A DNA stretch of 64,000 bases from Zarea fungicola. Lineage: Eukaryota; Ascomycota; Sordariomycetes; Hypocreales; Cordycipitaceae. The notes under the pieces are model-generated. The model saw nothing but the letters and a program-made list of their open reading frames with translations. It was not told the origin of the DNA and made no database searches. Below are positions 22,477 to 36,218 of this stretch, piece by piece. The stretch covers positions 1 to 64,000 of the forward strand of contig FWCC01000457.1 of the NCBI GenBank assembly GCA_900169235.1, read 5' to 3'. A program made the translations under genes and the position numbers. The first letter of the stretch is position 1; each line of letters starts with the position of its first letter.

Positions 22477-25400
22477 TAGTAGGGAGCAAGTCCTGTTGTT
22501 CGCTGTTGCGTTCCAGCTGTGTCGTGCCGGGTGGAGGGTTCTTTTTTCTTACATGTACCAGTACTGAACTGGTTTTTTGGCCGCTGCCTACTGTAGTGTT
22601 TAAGTTTCATAGAAACACAATTATTAAAACGTTGATTACCCTAAAGCATGACGGACCAAGAGTCAAATCTGACTTGGACGGTGTCCTAAGGAGAGACAGC
22701 CTTGAGTCAGGTGTAACACGACCGAGCAACTCACGGAGACAGAGCGGATCGTATTCATGAGGGCAGTGGCCAAGCAGACCGGCAACCACACAAACCAAGC
22801 ACTCGTCCAACGGCGTCGTGCAAGGCCCACAATACATGGTTGCTTGATGTACAGTATGCCGATGGAGCCCCATTACGGCAGACTTGACTGTCGACTATCG
22901 CTGTTTAACCGGCCAAAAGATAGCGAGCGACAACAGTCTTGCTCTAGGTGCTTAGCAAGCGACTGGGTGGCCATGGTTGGCAAGCGGTACATCGCAGGCG
23001 CTACTAGACTTGGTATTATTGGCCTCCTGCGCGCTCTGCCTCCAAGGTTCTTAGCGGACACAAAGCGCTAGCCAGCGTCTTGTGGTGTCCCGGCATGCCA
23101 GCTAACTAATCGGAAGGTTGCGTAGGCGACAGCTAGCTAGCTTCGTGAGTTGGTGTGGATATGTATTCCCCGTACCAGTATATTGTCGGATAGGAAACGG
23201 CAACCATGGGCCGATTTTGTCAATGGATAAAGAGAGAAAAGAGAACACTGCAATAACTCTACGGCCAGCTTTGTATATCTTTCCAGCAGAGACAATTGTT
23301 TGGGCCTGAAGACCAAATAAATACAGTAGGGGAGATGATCCGATACTTTGTGCGTTTTGTTATCCGTTGGCAAAGCTTTGCAGACTAGTCAACGAAAGGG
23401 AAGCTCTGGTTAGCCGCAACTAACTTGAGCCAGTTATCTCCTTGTGAAGGTGGCTGGCTGTTGTCCCCTTCACGCTTGCGCAAACTTGACGCCAATCTTA
23501 TTCTGTTTTCTGGACAAGTGATCGATGTGTATGAATATAATATAGTTGTTTGGTGAAAGCCGAAGCTATAAGTTTACAAAAAGTGTATCAAGGTTCCACA
23601 CGAACCTTTCGTTGACAAGTCTCGGGTGCTGCACAGTGGTGTTCTTGGTGTGGTAACTAGCACCCCAGTACTCCAGTCCGACATGGTGGCGGCTCTGTTG
23701 CCCATGCTGAGGCAGCTGTCCATGTTGCACGCACAAAAAAGCAGCCTGGTCCTACTGAGAATGTTCATTCGTAGTAAAATGAGTCAAGGAGCAGATCTGG
23801 ATCAATGAATAGCTATGTCGCCACCAAGCAATAGTGTTTTGCTGTAACTTCCAAGCCGATCTGGCTGGTAGACGAACATGAAACCACCAAGCAACAATGG
23901 GCTGGCATGGGCGCTCGAGTCAGGGCAGCGCAGTGATCAACGTGGGCTTGGATCTTGCAAACGGGTTTGCGATGAGCGATGGTCGATGGCAATGGTTCAG
24001 CCAAGGGCGCGTTTGGCTCGATAGAGATGGAGAAACGGGCGCTGGGAAAGGGGCCAAGGGCAAGGCGGGCAGGTGGCTGGCGGGATCCACTGAAGGTAAC
24101 TGGAACGCCTTACTGCGACTCCCAATCTCCATAAAATCACAGGCAAGGCATGCCACAACTTTGCTAAGCGCATTGCTACGGGCACTGTAGGCCAGTCCGG
24201 GCAGGTGCGTACGGGTACAGGCATGATTACAGGGGTGCACAGTGGGCTGTGCGTAGTGGGAGGTGGGCAGTGGGCGCAGCCGGTCGCTAACGAAAGTACT
24301 AATACGACTTCGACAGCGCCCGGCCACAGTGCGTCAGAGTTTGGTGGCCCCCAAAGACCTATTGCCTGTGCATTGCGTTCGCTCACCGTCAATCAATTGT
24401 CTACCTAGTCTTGCCCAACCAGATTTAGATTATTCCATTTCCAATCTTAGAAGCATTGAAGTCGTCCCTGGTCAGTACCTGCTTCTTCATCTCTAAGCCC
24501 CGGATGCGCCTCGTCGGCCCCTGCACAGATTTTTCACGAGTTTGACCAGCATTGTCAGGCCCAGAAACATCCATACATCTATGGTATCAGATTAGCAAGC
24601 CATTATTCCTTATGTGGTGCTTGGTAGAGTGCGAAGTCCAGCCGCAGCCTGAACGCCGCCATGTCACATCATTTCCCTTTCGAGTGCGGCTCCCCCTCTT
24701 CCACTCCCACCTTCTCGCTCTAACCTGTCCAATCGCATGTCGCCTATTCACTATTGGCCTTTTCCGTCATATCATTTCGTCACTTGTCTTTTCTTTTGAT
24801 CCGCCGACATCATCCAGGAATGTCACCTGATCCGATCAGAGCCACCCAGAAGGAACTGCCAATCACACTATATTCGTCAGCTAAAAACATTCGACTCTGA
24901 TGCGTCCATGTAGAATGGTACACTGCTTGCTTTGTAATATCATAGCTCTCTGCCACGAGTCAAAAGTAAAACTCCGCTGCCGGTACTATAGAATTAGCTG
25001 ACAAATTCCATATTCCGCTGAGCTATTAAATCAACAGACATGTGCCTCTTTTTACGTCAGTCTATTGAGCAATGGGGTCGTGGTGGGAGTCTCTTGCACT
25101 GTCGTGTGTCATTAGCATGAGCCGCCGTTTTGACCCCCATATTTGGCGCAGCTCAGATTCAAGGCTTCGGCATGTTTCCAGTTCCTGAACCGATTTCTGC
25201 CCCCATAAGCTATTCTCGGCTGGCACAGCCTGCCCCATCGCACAAGCCCCTCTGCCCCAGTCCTTTGATATTGTTGGCACTGAGGAACAGTCACGTTACC
25301 TGACTCCATATGGCTCTGCATTTACATGCCAAGCCTGCCAATATCTTGCCTTTCGAGGCTTTTTTGGGGGGGAGAATGGTGGCGGCGTGAACTTCCTGAC

Positions 25401-28400
25401 ATGGCCCTTTTTTTTTCATAACAGCACCAGTAAGTTTCTCAAACCCTGCGTTCTTTGTCATTCCCATGTACTTCCTCGCCTTCCCTAAAAACACAAGAAT
25501 TAGCAAGGAGAAGCACCAAAGTCCGTGCCAAAGGCTTGGGGAAATGTGTGGACGACTAGGCACTACATGGTGAAGTCGCTTCTTGATGGCACAGCTGTTG
25601 CAAATACCTCTGCTGTTAAGCCTACATTTGCATCCCTCGGAAATCCAAAGTCAGTGTTGCTTGCAAATTCTGATTTTGAGCATGGTCCAGACTTTATTCC
25701 GCCACTGTGTGTCAAACATGCCATCGGGCTTGTTAAATCGGGAAGAAATAAGCCGTCCGACAAAGGGTCTAGGCAATCCGTCTATCACTCAGTCGGCCAT
25801 CTTGGCCCCCTCCCAGATTCCAGAGGAAAGGTAGCCAGATAGCACAAGCCAAATAGGTAGGCTCACGCCGTTAAAGAGCGCAAAAGGCCGAAAAGCACGA
25901 GGAAGGGGGAACGCTGCGGGACACTAAAACTCACGTTGGCGTATTAGACGACGTTGCCTGCCCATCTGGCCACTAAAAATGCAGAACGCGGCTCCACCGC
26001 GCTAATTTAGGGTACCAGATTGCCGGGACGCGCTAGTAAACATTGCGTAGTCGTGAGTGTGACACACGCCCCCTCCACTTCAACTCTCCGCCCACTAGCA
26101 TTGCATTGCGCTCTGCAAATCCTCCGTCCCCTCTTTCTCTGTTGCCGCCTTTTTGCTCACTTTCGGAGTAATGGTCGTACTGTCATTTTTTTTGGTCCTG
26201 GTCACCCGACCCTTGTCTTCGTCAGCCCCCCGACACTCGCTCTAGTTGTGCGTCTTTCCCACTAGGCGGACTTTGATGCTACCATGCCTGGCAAAAAGCT
26301 CTGGGCCTTGTCCACTGCTCAGTAGGTAGTATCCACCCATCAGTCCACTCGTCCAGAGACCCAACACTGTGAGTGTACTTGCACGCGCGCGTCAACAGAC
26401 TCTTTTTCATTCGCCTTGCCTACCATCAACACCACAAAATACCATCGTAAGAGGTTTTCTTGGTTGGTGTTTTCTCGAATCCATTATGTGCGTTCGTGCA
26501 TCACCAACGAAGACTATATGCCGTTGGCTGTGTGTGCTTCAGTGCTGGGTCGGGGAAATCAGGCCCCCCCCCCCAAAGCAGGCCGCAATGCGAGTAGAAA
26601 ACCATCACCCTCTCTATATTGCCGCCCATTAAATCTACAGATCGATTTTGTGTTAAATTTTTGTTCAGTGGCTTGCTGATGCCCGGCACACTTCTTTCGC
26701 GCCTTGTGCCTGAGCCTGCACCGACAGCTACAGAATTGACTTTTATCTGCGATTATTTAGTTTCTTTTCTGGTCAAAATAATCGTCAACTATATGTCACA
26801 TGACTATCTGCCACGACTCAAATGCTGCGTATCTGCTTGCTGTCGGTGTGTGTGGCTGCGTACGCGTGCGTTTCTTTGCAGAGATCATCCCCTGTTCCTG
26901 CATCCTTGAGACGTTTGCGCAGTCGGAATATTTCCCACCTCAATCTATTTCCCAGTAAAGGCATACAGTGGTCTTGGTAGAACCAACCGTTTGAATGTCT
27001 CGGTATCAACTTACTATTGTGGAGCGATGAGCGAGGCGGTCCGACTTGGGCTTGGGTGTGTTAGACTAGCAGATTGGCAGCCAGCCTCAACCGAACATCA
27101 TGGACGTTCCAAGTCCTTCTCTCGTTTTTTTTCTTTTGCGCCTCGCCCAGATAGGCAGGCGACAAGACACGGCAAGTCGCCGTTGTGGGCACGCTGCTCA
27201 CCGATTGAATTTTTGTTTGCTGTGCGCCTCTGCTCAGCTAAGAGCTACTTCAAGCCTTTGCAAGGCTTTTAAGCGCCGTACTCAGGCGGTCTCGGCGCCG
27301 TGGGCAAATGATGTTGCATCACCCCCCCATGTACCTTGTAACCGCCTAAAGAACAAAGAGACACTGTAGATCAGATGCCACTTTCCAATATTCTCCATAT
27401 CAATACTGCAGTGCGGAAAAATGGCTTTGGCCCAACAACCAAGTGCTTCGTCTATCAACCTTGTGGCGTCTGAAATATGAGATACGCATGGGTTTTTTCT
27501 ATATCGAAAGCGCTTAGAACAATAAACTAGGTTTCTCTACAGTTACCAACTCAATTCCAGTGGCCCATCTTTAAACCCCGGCAAGGTACAGGTTGCCTGA
27601 CTCTTGCAACTCTTTGTGGCGCCGCTCCTCCTCATCTCAAGCCCCATCCCGTCCCCCCGCCGTCCAAGGTTGGGCATAGAGCCCGCTGGAAAAATTTCTC
27701 TCCTTAAAGACGGGAAACGGTCTGGTGGCTTCGATGGTTCCCGTTAGCTAGTAGTTAACTTACTCTTCCGCCACGGTTCCAACGGTAGCCGTCCGTAAAC
27801 TGGATGGTGGCTACCAACTGAGTCAACAGATGCTTGCCGCTCTCGTCTTTCAATCACCTCAATCGTCATTCAGCCACACATAATGCACGTTGGTGACTTA
27901 CAATTCTTTAATTAATTTTTTTTGGAAATCATGAGCATTTCTTCCATATGCCGTTGTTGCGTGGTGAGCTCCGAGGTCCCGGCCTGGCCGAAAGGCGGAA
28001 AGACACAGGCTGTACCCCCCGTAGCTAAAACAAGAGCCTTACCTGTTACAGAGCAATTCACTACGGGAGGAGAATAGCTGTTCTCCCTGATTCACCATGA
28101 ATCATTACACCTTATTGAGGATAACGCACTGTTTTACCGTAGCTCTTCGCTGGTGATGGAGAAGGATAGGTAGACCGACGCTCAAAACAGACCTTGCTAT
28201 CCTCTAAAGACTCCAAGGTAAACAATCCACCCGTCAGTGGCTCGTAGTTTGTTCTTTAATCTCCATTGCCGTGTTTTTTCCTTTCCTTATAGCAGGGGTT
28301 GAGCTGGCGCTCGCGGCACCGAGCGCCCAGCTCCTCGTCATGTGCCGTTCCCGCCTGCCTCTCCCCGTATGCGCTTAATCAAACTGTGGACATTATTGAC

Positions 28401-31140
28401 AGATAGAAGATCAGTTTCTATACCAAATACCAATGTGGATAAGTTTGTGGCTCCCCAGTATGAGGTGTTTGTCACTGGGAGTTGGTCATTGCTCGTGGCA
28501 AAGTCCTGCCTAGAGCGACAGCTCACGGCCCCTGCGAGACGCAGAAGGGGGCGTGGCCATACATCCCGTAGCCCATCATGAATTCTTTGAAAAAGGAAAA
28601 TCTTTATGAAGCCTTCGTCGCGAAAAAGGGAACCTGAAGCATTTGGGAAGCACATCCGCCGTCTCTTTGCAGCTGGCTGTTGACGGCAAAGCGGCAGCCA
28701 CTGGCTCACAAATGGCGGGCCGGCAAGCCAGACAAATACGAGCTGTGTAGCAACATTAGGTATTTTGTTTGCTTGTAACACAAGATGTTAGAAATCATGT
28801 CCATCAGAGCGAAAAGTACCGAGGAGATCTATTCTCACTGGGCAATGAGCGCCTTCGCCCCCTCAACAGCCGGGAGACCCAATTGCCGGTCAGGGTAACT
28901 TGATTAGGACAATGAGGGTGTATTGAAAGAATTTTGTCACATCTGTATGAGCGAATTATACACCTGAATTAGCCTCTGGGCGTTTTTCGTCTCCAGTAAC
29001 GCCAAGTGCGGCAGCCAGTGTTGGTTGCGCAGAGGACAAGCCACAAAGCAGCCTGCACACGCCCCCTCGTACTTTCATATTCAAAAGTTCCTTCATACAC
29101 TGCTGTCTAGGAGCGATATTAGTGCTAAGTATCGAATGGGAGGTGCGCTTATAATGCCCATTGGCCGAGGGGCAGGCACGCACCCTGGCCTGAAATGGTT
29201 TAACAGCAGTGTTGTGATCTCGGAGTTGGTCTATGTTTTGTGCTGTATAGCTAGTTTTTTATTGAAAATTCAATAAAGCATATTCTTGCAAACCACACTG
29301 TTGGGGTCCTCGCCTCACCTGTACGCCGTGGAGACCGGCCAGGCAGAAGCGATGGCCTCGGCCGTGTGAGCCAGTGGTTGTGTGGATGTCTTCTTTTCTC
29401 TCTAGCGATATCTCTTACAATCCGAAACCCGCGATTCTCAGACCAAATTCGTGTATGCGCCAAATTTTAACTGTAAAAAGGGAGTCAGGTAGAATGAAAC
29501 AGGCGAGGTTGATTACAAGCACAAGGCGTCTTCACAAAGGCGACCGCTGTATGTGACCGCCTTTTCGAGGCCGGCATTGGCTGCCCTTTATGGCTGCCAT
29601 TATTAGAGCTGGCAGAGTCAGCACTGTTATGAATGGCATGACTTTCCTTTGTGTCACTTAATATATGCGCGTTTTCTTCCTTGAGTGTGGTTCAGAATAT
29701 GGTCTAGAACAGGCTTAAGCTAACGGGAAAGCCCTGTGTGGTAGAGGACTCGCGGGCTAGTGGTACTGGTTTTGAAACCCAAGGGACTCAACTTGGAGTA
29801 GAATGCAAGCCGTGGTGATTCTCTAGTTTTCTTTTACTGCGCAATACAATGGCCAAAAAGCTTGGCTGTGTAAGAGGAGCAGGTGACAAAGTTCATGATG
29901 TATACGGAGCACACCTGAGTCGGGTATGCTTTGTAGACGTTGACCGGTATTCTTTTATTTATTTATTCCTCTCAACTGTATTCTGAGAGTAGAGTGTGCA
30001 TAATTTACAGAAACCCGAGAAGTTACCGACCTTCCTCCACTCCATGTCGGCCAACAGTGCAAAGAGTGAAGCCAGTTGCGAATAGAGTCCAGCGCTGACG
30101 CGTCGCTTGCAAATAAATCCCGTAAGTAGCTCTTGACCCTTATTTGTGTAAACTTTGATTATTCTTGCCTCAACCTCCCTTCATTCATTGCAACAAGCTC
30201 TGGCTGCCAGCATCCCGGTTGCCCCAGCTTTCACTGCCTGGGAATGCGTAGGAGCATGGGACAGAACTTCATGTACATTGCTGGCCACTCATTAACCTAA
30301 TCAGGCTTGAATTATGATAAGTTTCTTTTTTTCCGACTCTTGTTGATATCCAGTGACCTGCTACTCATGCAGGCGACCGTTCACCGTCTGTCTTTGAAGA
30401 TAAATTCTGACCTGGACAGTACGGCTCGGGTGGCAATAGCCACTCTTGGGTCTTTGTACGTTCGGGTTATGGAAGGATAATACGGCGCAATTTTAACATA
30501 TGAAGCCCAGTATATGCGCAGTTTCTTGTATTGTCGGTATCGGGTGGCCGTGTAGGAGCTATCACTTCTGACAATTAGCCCGTAGTCTGAAGAAGTATGT
30601 TAATGGCTACTCAGAATCTTCACCGACAGTGTTAACGGCACGGATAGCTACTTGGCCCTTCAGTTTTTTTAGTTTTTTTCCGTACTGGGAATAATCAAAA
30701 TACTGGTCAATGTCACATCCGACTACAAGGCGTTGAAGAAATGGGTAGGAAATCAAACACTGATGTTGTAAGTCCTGCAACGGTCTTGAAGTTCAATGAG
30801 TTGGCATCACTTTCATTTGCTCTTGGCATCACTGAGATTTCTTTTTGATGAAATTCAGAATAGAAAATTACGAGACTGGCGTGTCCCTTGGGTATGCATG
30901 TCTCCTTCGGCGGTGTGACTTGTACGTGTCCTCACAGGTTCCCGAACTTCTTTTGTGCAACACGGAGGGTTTTGCTTGTTCCTTGGCCGTGTGTTGTGTA
31001 TCACTCCAGCCTTCACTGCCAGTATGTGCCATGGTTGTATGACAGGACTAAAACGAGGATTTTGGGTGCTGATGATGGGGCGTGTGTCTGCCAGTGCCCG
31101 GGTCCCTGCGTTAGATGTCGGATGAAGTACTGTGTACATG

Positions 31141-31159
31141 TTTTTTTTTTTTTTTTTTT
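31141..31159. repeat. T homopolymer, 19 nt
   Basis: Uninterrupted T run on the + strand in noncoding DNA. Confidence 0.9.
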
Positions 31160-32444
31160 GGATATCTTAACGTACATTACACAAAGGTCGTGCGGATGGC
31201 AATGAGCTGCTGCCACTGAATCTCATATATGATGGAACGCTAAGGTGTCATAGTTCCTTTTAGTCTTGCTACATCCACCAACAGCAAACCGCTACTGGAC
31301 ACTCAGAAGATCATGTGCAACTACGCTTCTTGCCTGCGTTTCAAACTTTCCTCCACACACGACGTGGGAGAGACCAAGACAACTTTTTCCGAGACTATGA
31401 CAAAGGCACTACGGATATGGCCGAATTGCGAGGGTGGAAGTTGCTGAGAATCTATGTTCTCGCCACGGTAAATCGCCACGCCGCAAGTCTGAGCATAATG
31501 TAGAAGCGCAGAGTTAGTGCCGTAGCGCTTAAAGACACCATGGTCAGTTTTCATTGTACTGTACTTAAAATGAACAAAAGTATTCGGTTAACTAGCTATT
31601 TTATTCAGGTCCGCATTGTGCGAATCGTGGATTGCATACTCAAACGACAAATATAAAGAAGCAAGCTACAGTAAATCAACTAACTAAAAATATCAACAAG
31701 GAGACAAGCTCACAGAAAATTACACTTCAAAGTAAAAGCAAAGGGAAAGAACAACGCAGCGCTGATAGCAAAAAGTCTACGATGACAGTACAAAAGCAAA
31801 AAAACTTTCTGAGCCGTACCACTGCCCGTCAGCAATCGCTCAAATACCACAAAGTAAAGCATCCTTGCAGAGAAATAAAGGTAAGTCTGAAAAAAAAATA
31901 GAAAGAAATAGAATACTTGGGTATAACAGAATCGACACAACAAGGTTGAAAAGTTCCGACAGCTAGTCACACACGAAAGCCGCGATGCAAGTGTCCAGGA
32001 AGCACGACGTAAGGTAGCAAAACTCGCCCGCCTGGCTCCTGTGGTTGATTCGCTTCACTCTTCATTGCCTTTGAACCCAAAAATCATAAGCAGCCCGTGC
32101 CTCTCACCTAGTAACAGCCAATCCATTTTTGTGCATGGTAGCTTTTGAAACCGGCCGTGGTGGGCGTAAGCCGCCCGATTAGATATATACCGTGTCGTCG
32201 ATCATGATGAGTAGAAAATGATTGCAAGACCGTAAAAAACATTAAAGTAGACAATACTCCGGAACCGAGAGGAGGGAGGGTGAAGTCAACAAATAAACAT
32301 AGCCCTGAGCCCAAAAACAAAACGAAGAGGAAAAAGATCAAAAAAATTGCGAAATTACAATAGAGTCCACGCCATGGATTCAATCAAATAATGCTTAGAC
32401 TCCATCAGTCATTTTCTAGAACTGCGCTTTTCATCTTGTTCCTT

Positions 32445-34854
32445 CTAAGCACCTTCGAGCGGAGGAGCGTAATTGGTGTAGCTGAAGTCGAGCAGTCCAT
32501 CCAGCATCCAGTGCTGAGGATCGAAAAAGTCAAAGTTGCTGTCACCGTAGTTGACGCCGCCAATCATGGGGTTCGATGTAACAGGTGTCGCTGACAAACC
32601 CGTCGCTCCAGGCGTCAAGGCGGCGGCCGTTGTAAGCATATTTGCTGCGGGTAGAGGCATCAATGTGCTCTCAATCTGAGACGATGCTGAGGATGATTCA
32701 TTGGCGGAGTCTGGATTCGTCGGGTTCTTCATTGCGGCTGCGGTAGCTTGGTTAGCTTGCTGTATGTTAACAGAGGGGGACTTGGAAGACGCGCCTAACT
32801 GAGCCTGAAGGCCTGAGAACTTACCCTCTAGCGAGCCACGTCCTTGTGCCTGATACTCTTCTCGCCACCTCCAGACCGAGTCGAAGACGAGACTCATGCT
32901 GTGCCTGCAGCGTACCTTGAGCTGCAAGCTATCATCCATCTGAATGGGAGTCTCATCTTCGCGGTTGAAGGCGGGATTGCTGCTATCCAACCGTGCACCG
33001 TTCCACATCTGGACCATTAGCTCTGCCAAGCGCCATTGAAGATCGTTATTTACCACGCTAGTTTGTCGGATAGCATGAATAGATCTGTGGAACAGGTTAC
33101 GGCCTCTGTGAAAGTCAATGGTCTTAGCAAAGAATGATCGCATGAGTTTGAGAACAGTAAATGCGGCGGCAATCAGCATCTGCTGAATAAAATTGGTCGA
33201 GTACAGGAGAAACGAGCCGTTGAAGTTATCACGCGGCGACGTCACCTTGTCAGCTTCAAGCAGGTCGTCGAGGAAGTTTGTTGTTGCGCGCCAGAGACCA
33301 ACGAGGTCATCCATGTAACCGGGGGTTTTACTAGAATCGAAGAACCCGGCCAAGCGCATGTGCAACCCTGCTGCTCGCAGGTGGAGGGTGACAATTGGTC
33401 CCAGATTTTGGGATATAATGGACGCGTGGAGCTCTCCATAATCTCGACGATATACGCGCATCAACATGGCTCGATGCTCGTCACCGGCAACACCCCTGGG
33501 ATCACTGGCATTACTATACATTTCCTTGGAAACCTTGTCGCAGAAGCGCTCGATTTGAAGTCGAGCTTCGAGTTCGGGGGTCAGGTGGAATGCCGCATCA
33601 TCGCCGGGGCGAAGCGCGAGAGTCCAGTCGTAGAGAGTCGATGCAGGCTGACCATAGCCAGTGCCAACATTCTGGGCGACAATGTTGCAGACAGCCCAAG
33701 TCGTAACACGATCGGCAAGTTGTTCCCTATTAAGCTCAACTGACGTTCGCGAAAAGTCTTGGATATTGTTTGGGCGATGCAGGCCAATCCCGGTAGCCGT
33801 CTTCATCATAACGCCGCAAAGGATATGGGTTGGATCTGATGAAGTAGTGCTAGTGGGCAAGGGCCATGCGCAGAGCAAGCACATGGCCTTGACGACATAG
33901 TAGTTGCTTGGAACCTCGCCGATGGTTGTCCATAGAAATCGGGTCAAGGGCCCGGAGAGGTTGGCAATGAGGGCCGGCGAGCCTTCGGGGCTAAATCTTC
34001 GGGCAGCCACAGCAACAATTGCCCAGAATAGCAGCGGGTGCTGTTGGTAGTACAAGTCCGGAGGCTGTGCGGGGTTCAAGAAGGGCAGGAAAGGGTGGTA
34101 AAATGCGAAAAACTCGTTGAAGAGGTGCGTGACATGCTCGTCGGTGAGTCGTACGCCTTCGAGCTCGTGGGAGTAGTGCGGCATGCCATAGCTGCCACCG
34201 CCGCGCTTGAGGTGGAGGAGAGACGAGACGGCCTCGTCAGAACCCATGAGTGATGGGTGGCGGGTATGGTTGTAGTTTGGCGTGGTGGTGGCAGGAGAGG
34301 CGACCTCTTCGCCGTCATCCATTGTGTAGCCTTGGGCCTGCGCACGACCAAGGTTGCGTCGAAGTCTATCAATTTCTTTTTCCATCTCGGCGTGCTTGGA
34401 ACGTTTTCCCACACGCTTAAAGTTGGACTCGATCTTGCACTCGAGCTTGAGGCGGATACAGCGAGAGCAGCTCTGGAAGGGATCTTGTACAACATTGCAC
34501 CGGAGCTATTTTCAATTGAGACATGTTAGCAAACACAGGGGACAACGGCTCTCGCCGTTGGGCAAGAGCTTGCGGCCAGCGCAATTGGAGGAGGAAAGGC
34601 GGCGGCCGGCGGCCCTGGGACTGACTCACCTTTTGTTGGCGGCATTCGTTGCAGGCTCTCTTGACGCCTGGCTGACGCTTCTTATCATTGTCGCCATGTT
34701 CGTCATCGTTGCCGCTGCCAGGGCTGCTCTCGAGATGCGCCGGGATGCCTATGCTTCTCTTTCGCTTGGGGCCGCCGTTGCCATGACGGGAGCTTGCCGG
34801 GCTTGTCGGGCTGTGTGCGGCGGATCCCCCGCGGGTGACAGAGGACCCGTCCAT
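32445..34854 (-). CDS. Zn2Cys6 transcription factor, Leu3-like
   Basis: Fungal zinc-cluster regulator. Two exons, 34854-34630 and 34505-32445, with a 124-nt intron, give 761 residues. The cluster spans residues 68-98 with spacing C-X2-C-X6-C-X9-C-X2-C-X6-C; the intron falls between QQK and LRC, inside it. The linker KIESNFKRVGKRSKHAEMEKEI and the short coiled coil after it match what I recall of filamentous-fungal Leu3/LeuB proteins, which sense a leucine-pathway intermediate and control branched-chain amino-acid genes. A middle homology region follows (FNEFFAFYHPFLPFLNP, GIGLHRPNN), and the last ~150 residues are low-complexity, ending in an aromatic, acidic tail of activation-domain type. 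The first in-frame ATG with the cluster is 34854; codons upstream start only at GTG. Leu3 identity is an inference from the linker; zinc-cluster identity is firm. Confidence 0.9.
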
Positions 34855-36218
34855 GCGGCGCCAAGCGGGATGGACGAGGGACGAGGACACTCAGGGCGGC
34901 AGCCGGTGAAGCTGCGGTTTCGAGTGGCAATGATTCAAAACAATAGGTGTTGGTGAAGCGATGAGCTGGGCCGAATGCGGAGGGGGAGGGGAAGAAATTG
35001 TAGTGGTTGTAGGATGACAAGGCGTCGTTGACAGGCGGGCACAAGAGCGTGGGCCGCAAACACCACCCGACGGCAAAGTCAATTCGCTTGGGGGGAAAAA
35101 AATATTGAACCATCTTTTTTTTTTTCAACCCTCCACCGCCCTAGTAAGTTTTCTTACCAGGCCGTTGAACCCACGAGTCGGGGGGAGGGAGGAGGCGGCT
35201 TCCTTGCTCGCCCACTGTGAGCGCAGCTAAAACAGCAGTGTTAGCGCCTATATAGCCTCCCCTGTAAAAGCACGCTACAGCTGCAAGTTCGCCGGCAGGC
35301 TCCGTTTTTGCTTCTATGACTCCAACTTCAACCAGCAATTGAGGTGGTGTGATTGGCTGGAATCAAAACAACGTCAGTCACGTGTTGGGACTTGTCACTG
35401 GCTGCAGGCAGTAGCACAACTTGAACCCACCCATTGCACTGTGCCAGCCCAGTACATAGCGCTGTACACGGTGCTGCAGGGATAACCAAGGCTCGTTTCT
35501 TGGGGAGCCCACGGGGTTGGGGGGGGAGGGGCTGTCTCTTGCGGCTTGCTGCAAGTGACGGTGGGCTTGGGGGAAACTGGAGAACTGCCACGCGCGCTGG
35601 AGAGTCAAAGACACGCAGCCCCGGAAACTAACTCTGCAACCTTGTAATTGTCTGTTTCGCTGTTGGCCAGCTGTGGTAATTTGCGGAGTTGCCTCCTTTG
35701 CCACATTATTTAACTTGTTGTATATTACGCCGTGTACTCCGCCTGTATAGAGACATGATTATTCCCATCGGAATGGCTGCCAAATCGCCCACGCCTCGGA
35801 AGATTCCCTGGTGCCTGTTTGTCTGCCAGCCCCAGTTTGCCCCAGCCCCGCCGTAAATTGTAGACTAATAAGCTATTTAGCTAGTCAGTTAACTAATAAT
35901 AAGGGAGCCAAACTTGCGTCTTCCTGGTTGTCCACGCTTTACGGAGTACACTGCCTTGTATAAAGAATACTGTGCCGGCATTTACAGTCGTTTGCCTCTT
36001 CACTATAACTGTCTCTTGCAACTCGTTCCCGCAGCACCCGCGTCGTTCATCAATCAATCAATTTATTTCAGCCCATCTCAGCCTCACTCCTCCCTCCCTT
36101 CACCGTCTGTCTTCCTGTATCTGCAACGGCAGTACCACTCCCGTCGCTACACACTCTTCGTTCCGCCCAACCAACCACCATCACCCACCGTCGCCGCCGC
36201 CTCGTTTTCACATCTCTC
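34855..36218. other. Divergent promoter region
   Basis: Shared upstream region between the Leu3-like gene (leftward) and the small candidate gene at 36219 (rightward). No gene is seen. Pyrimidine-rich leader sequence occupies about 36000-36218 on the + strand, in front of the small gene's ATG. Confidence 0.55.

Larger units (their letters stand above)
21542..32444. other. Gene desert 2 (about 10.9 kb)
   Basis: No gene is supported. Open frames are under 150 codons, often begin at non-ATG codons, and show no family motif. Pyrimidine-rich patches occur near 24640-24830, 26060-26260 and 27600-27670. They resemble promoter or leader DNA without any gene following. Short inverted repeats occur at 21991-22005, 22029-22045 and 22448-22476, and a 19-nt T run at 31141-31159. 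The last ~800 bases before 32444 are A/T-rich and probably include the 3' UTR of the Leu3-like gene. Confidence 0.55.

Noticed and set aside
25525..25842. 105-codon plus frame in gene desert 2
   Set aside because: Starts at GTG, overlaps frames on both strands, and has no family features.
28338..28781. 147-codon minus frame in gene desert 2
   Set aside because: No ATG near its start (begins at GTG) and no recognisable motif.
31632..31901. Lys/Gln-rich 89-codon frame
   Set aside because: Composition simply follows A-rich DNA.
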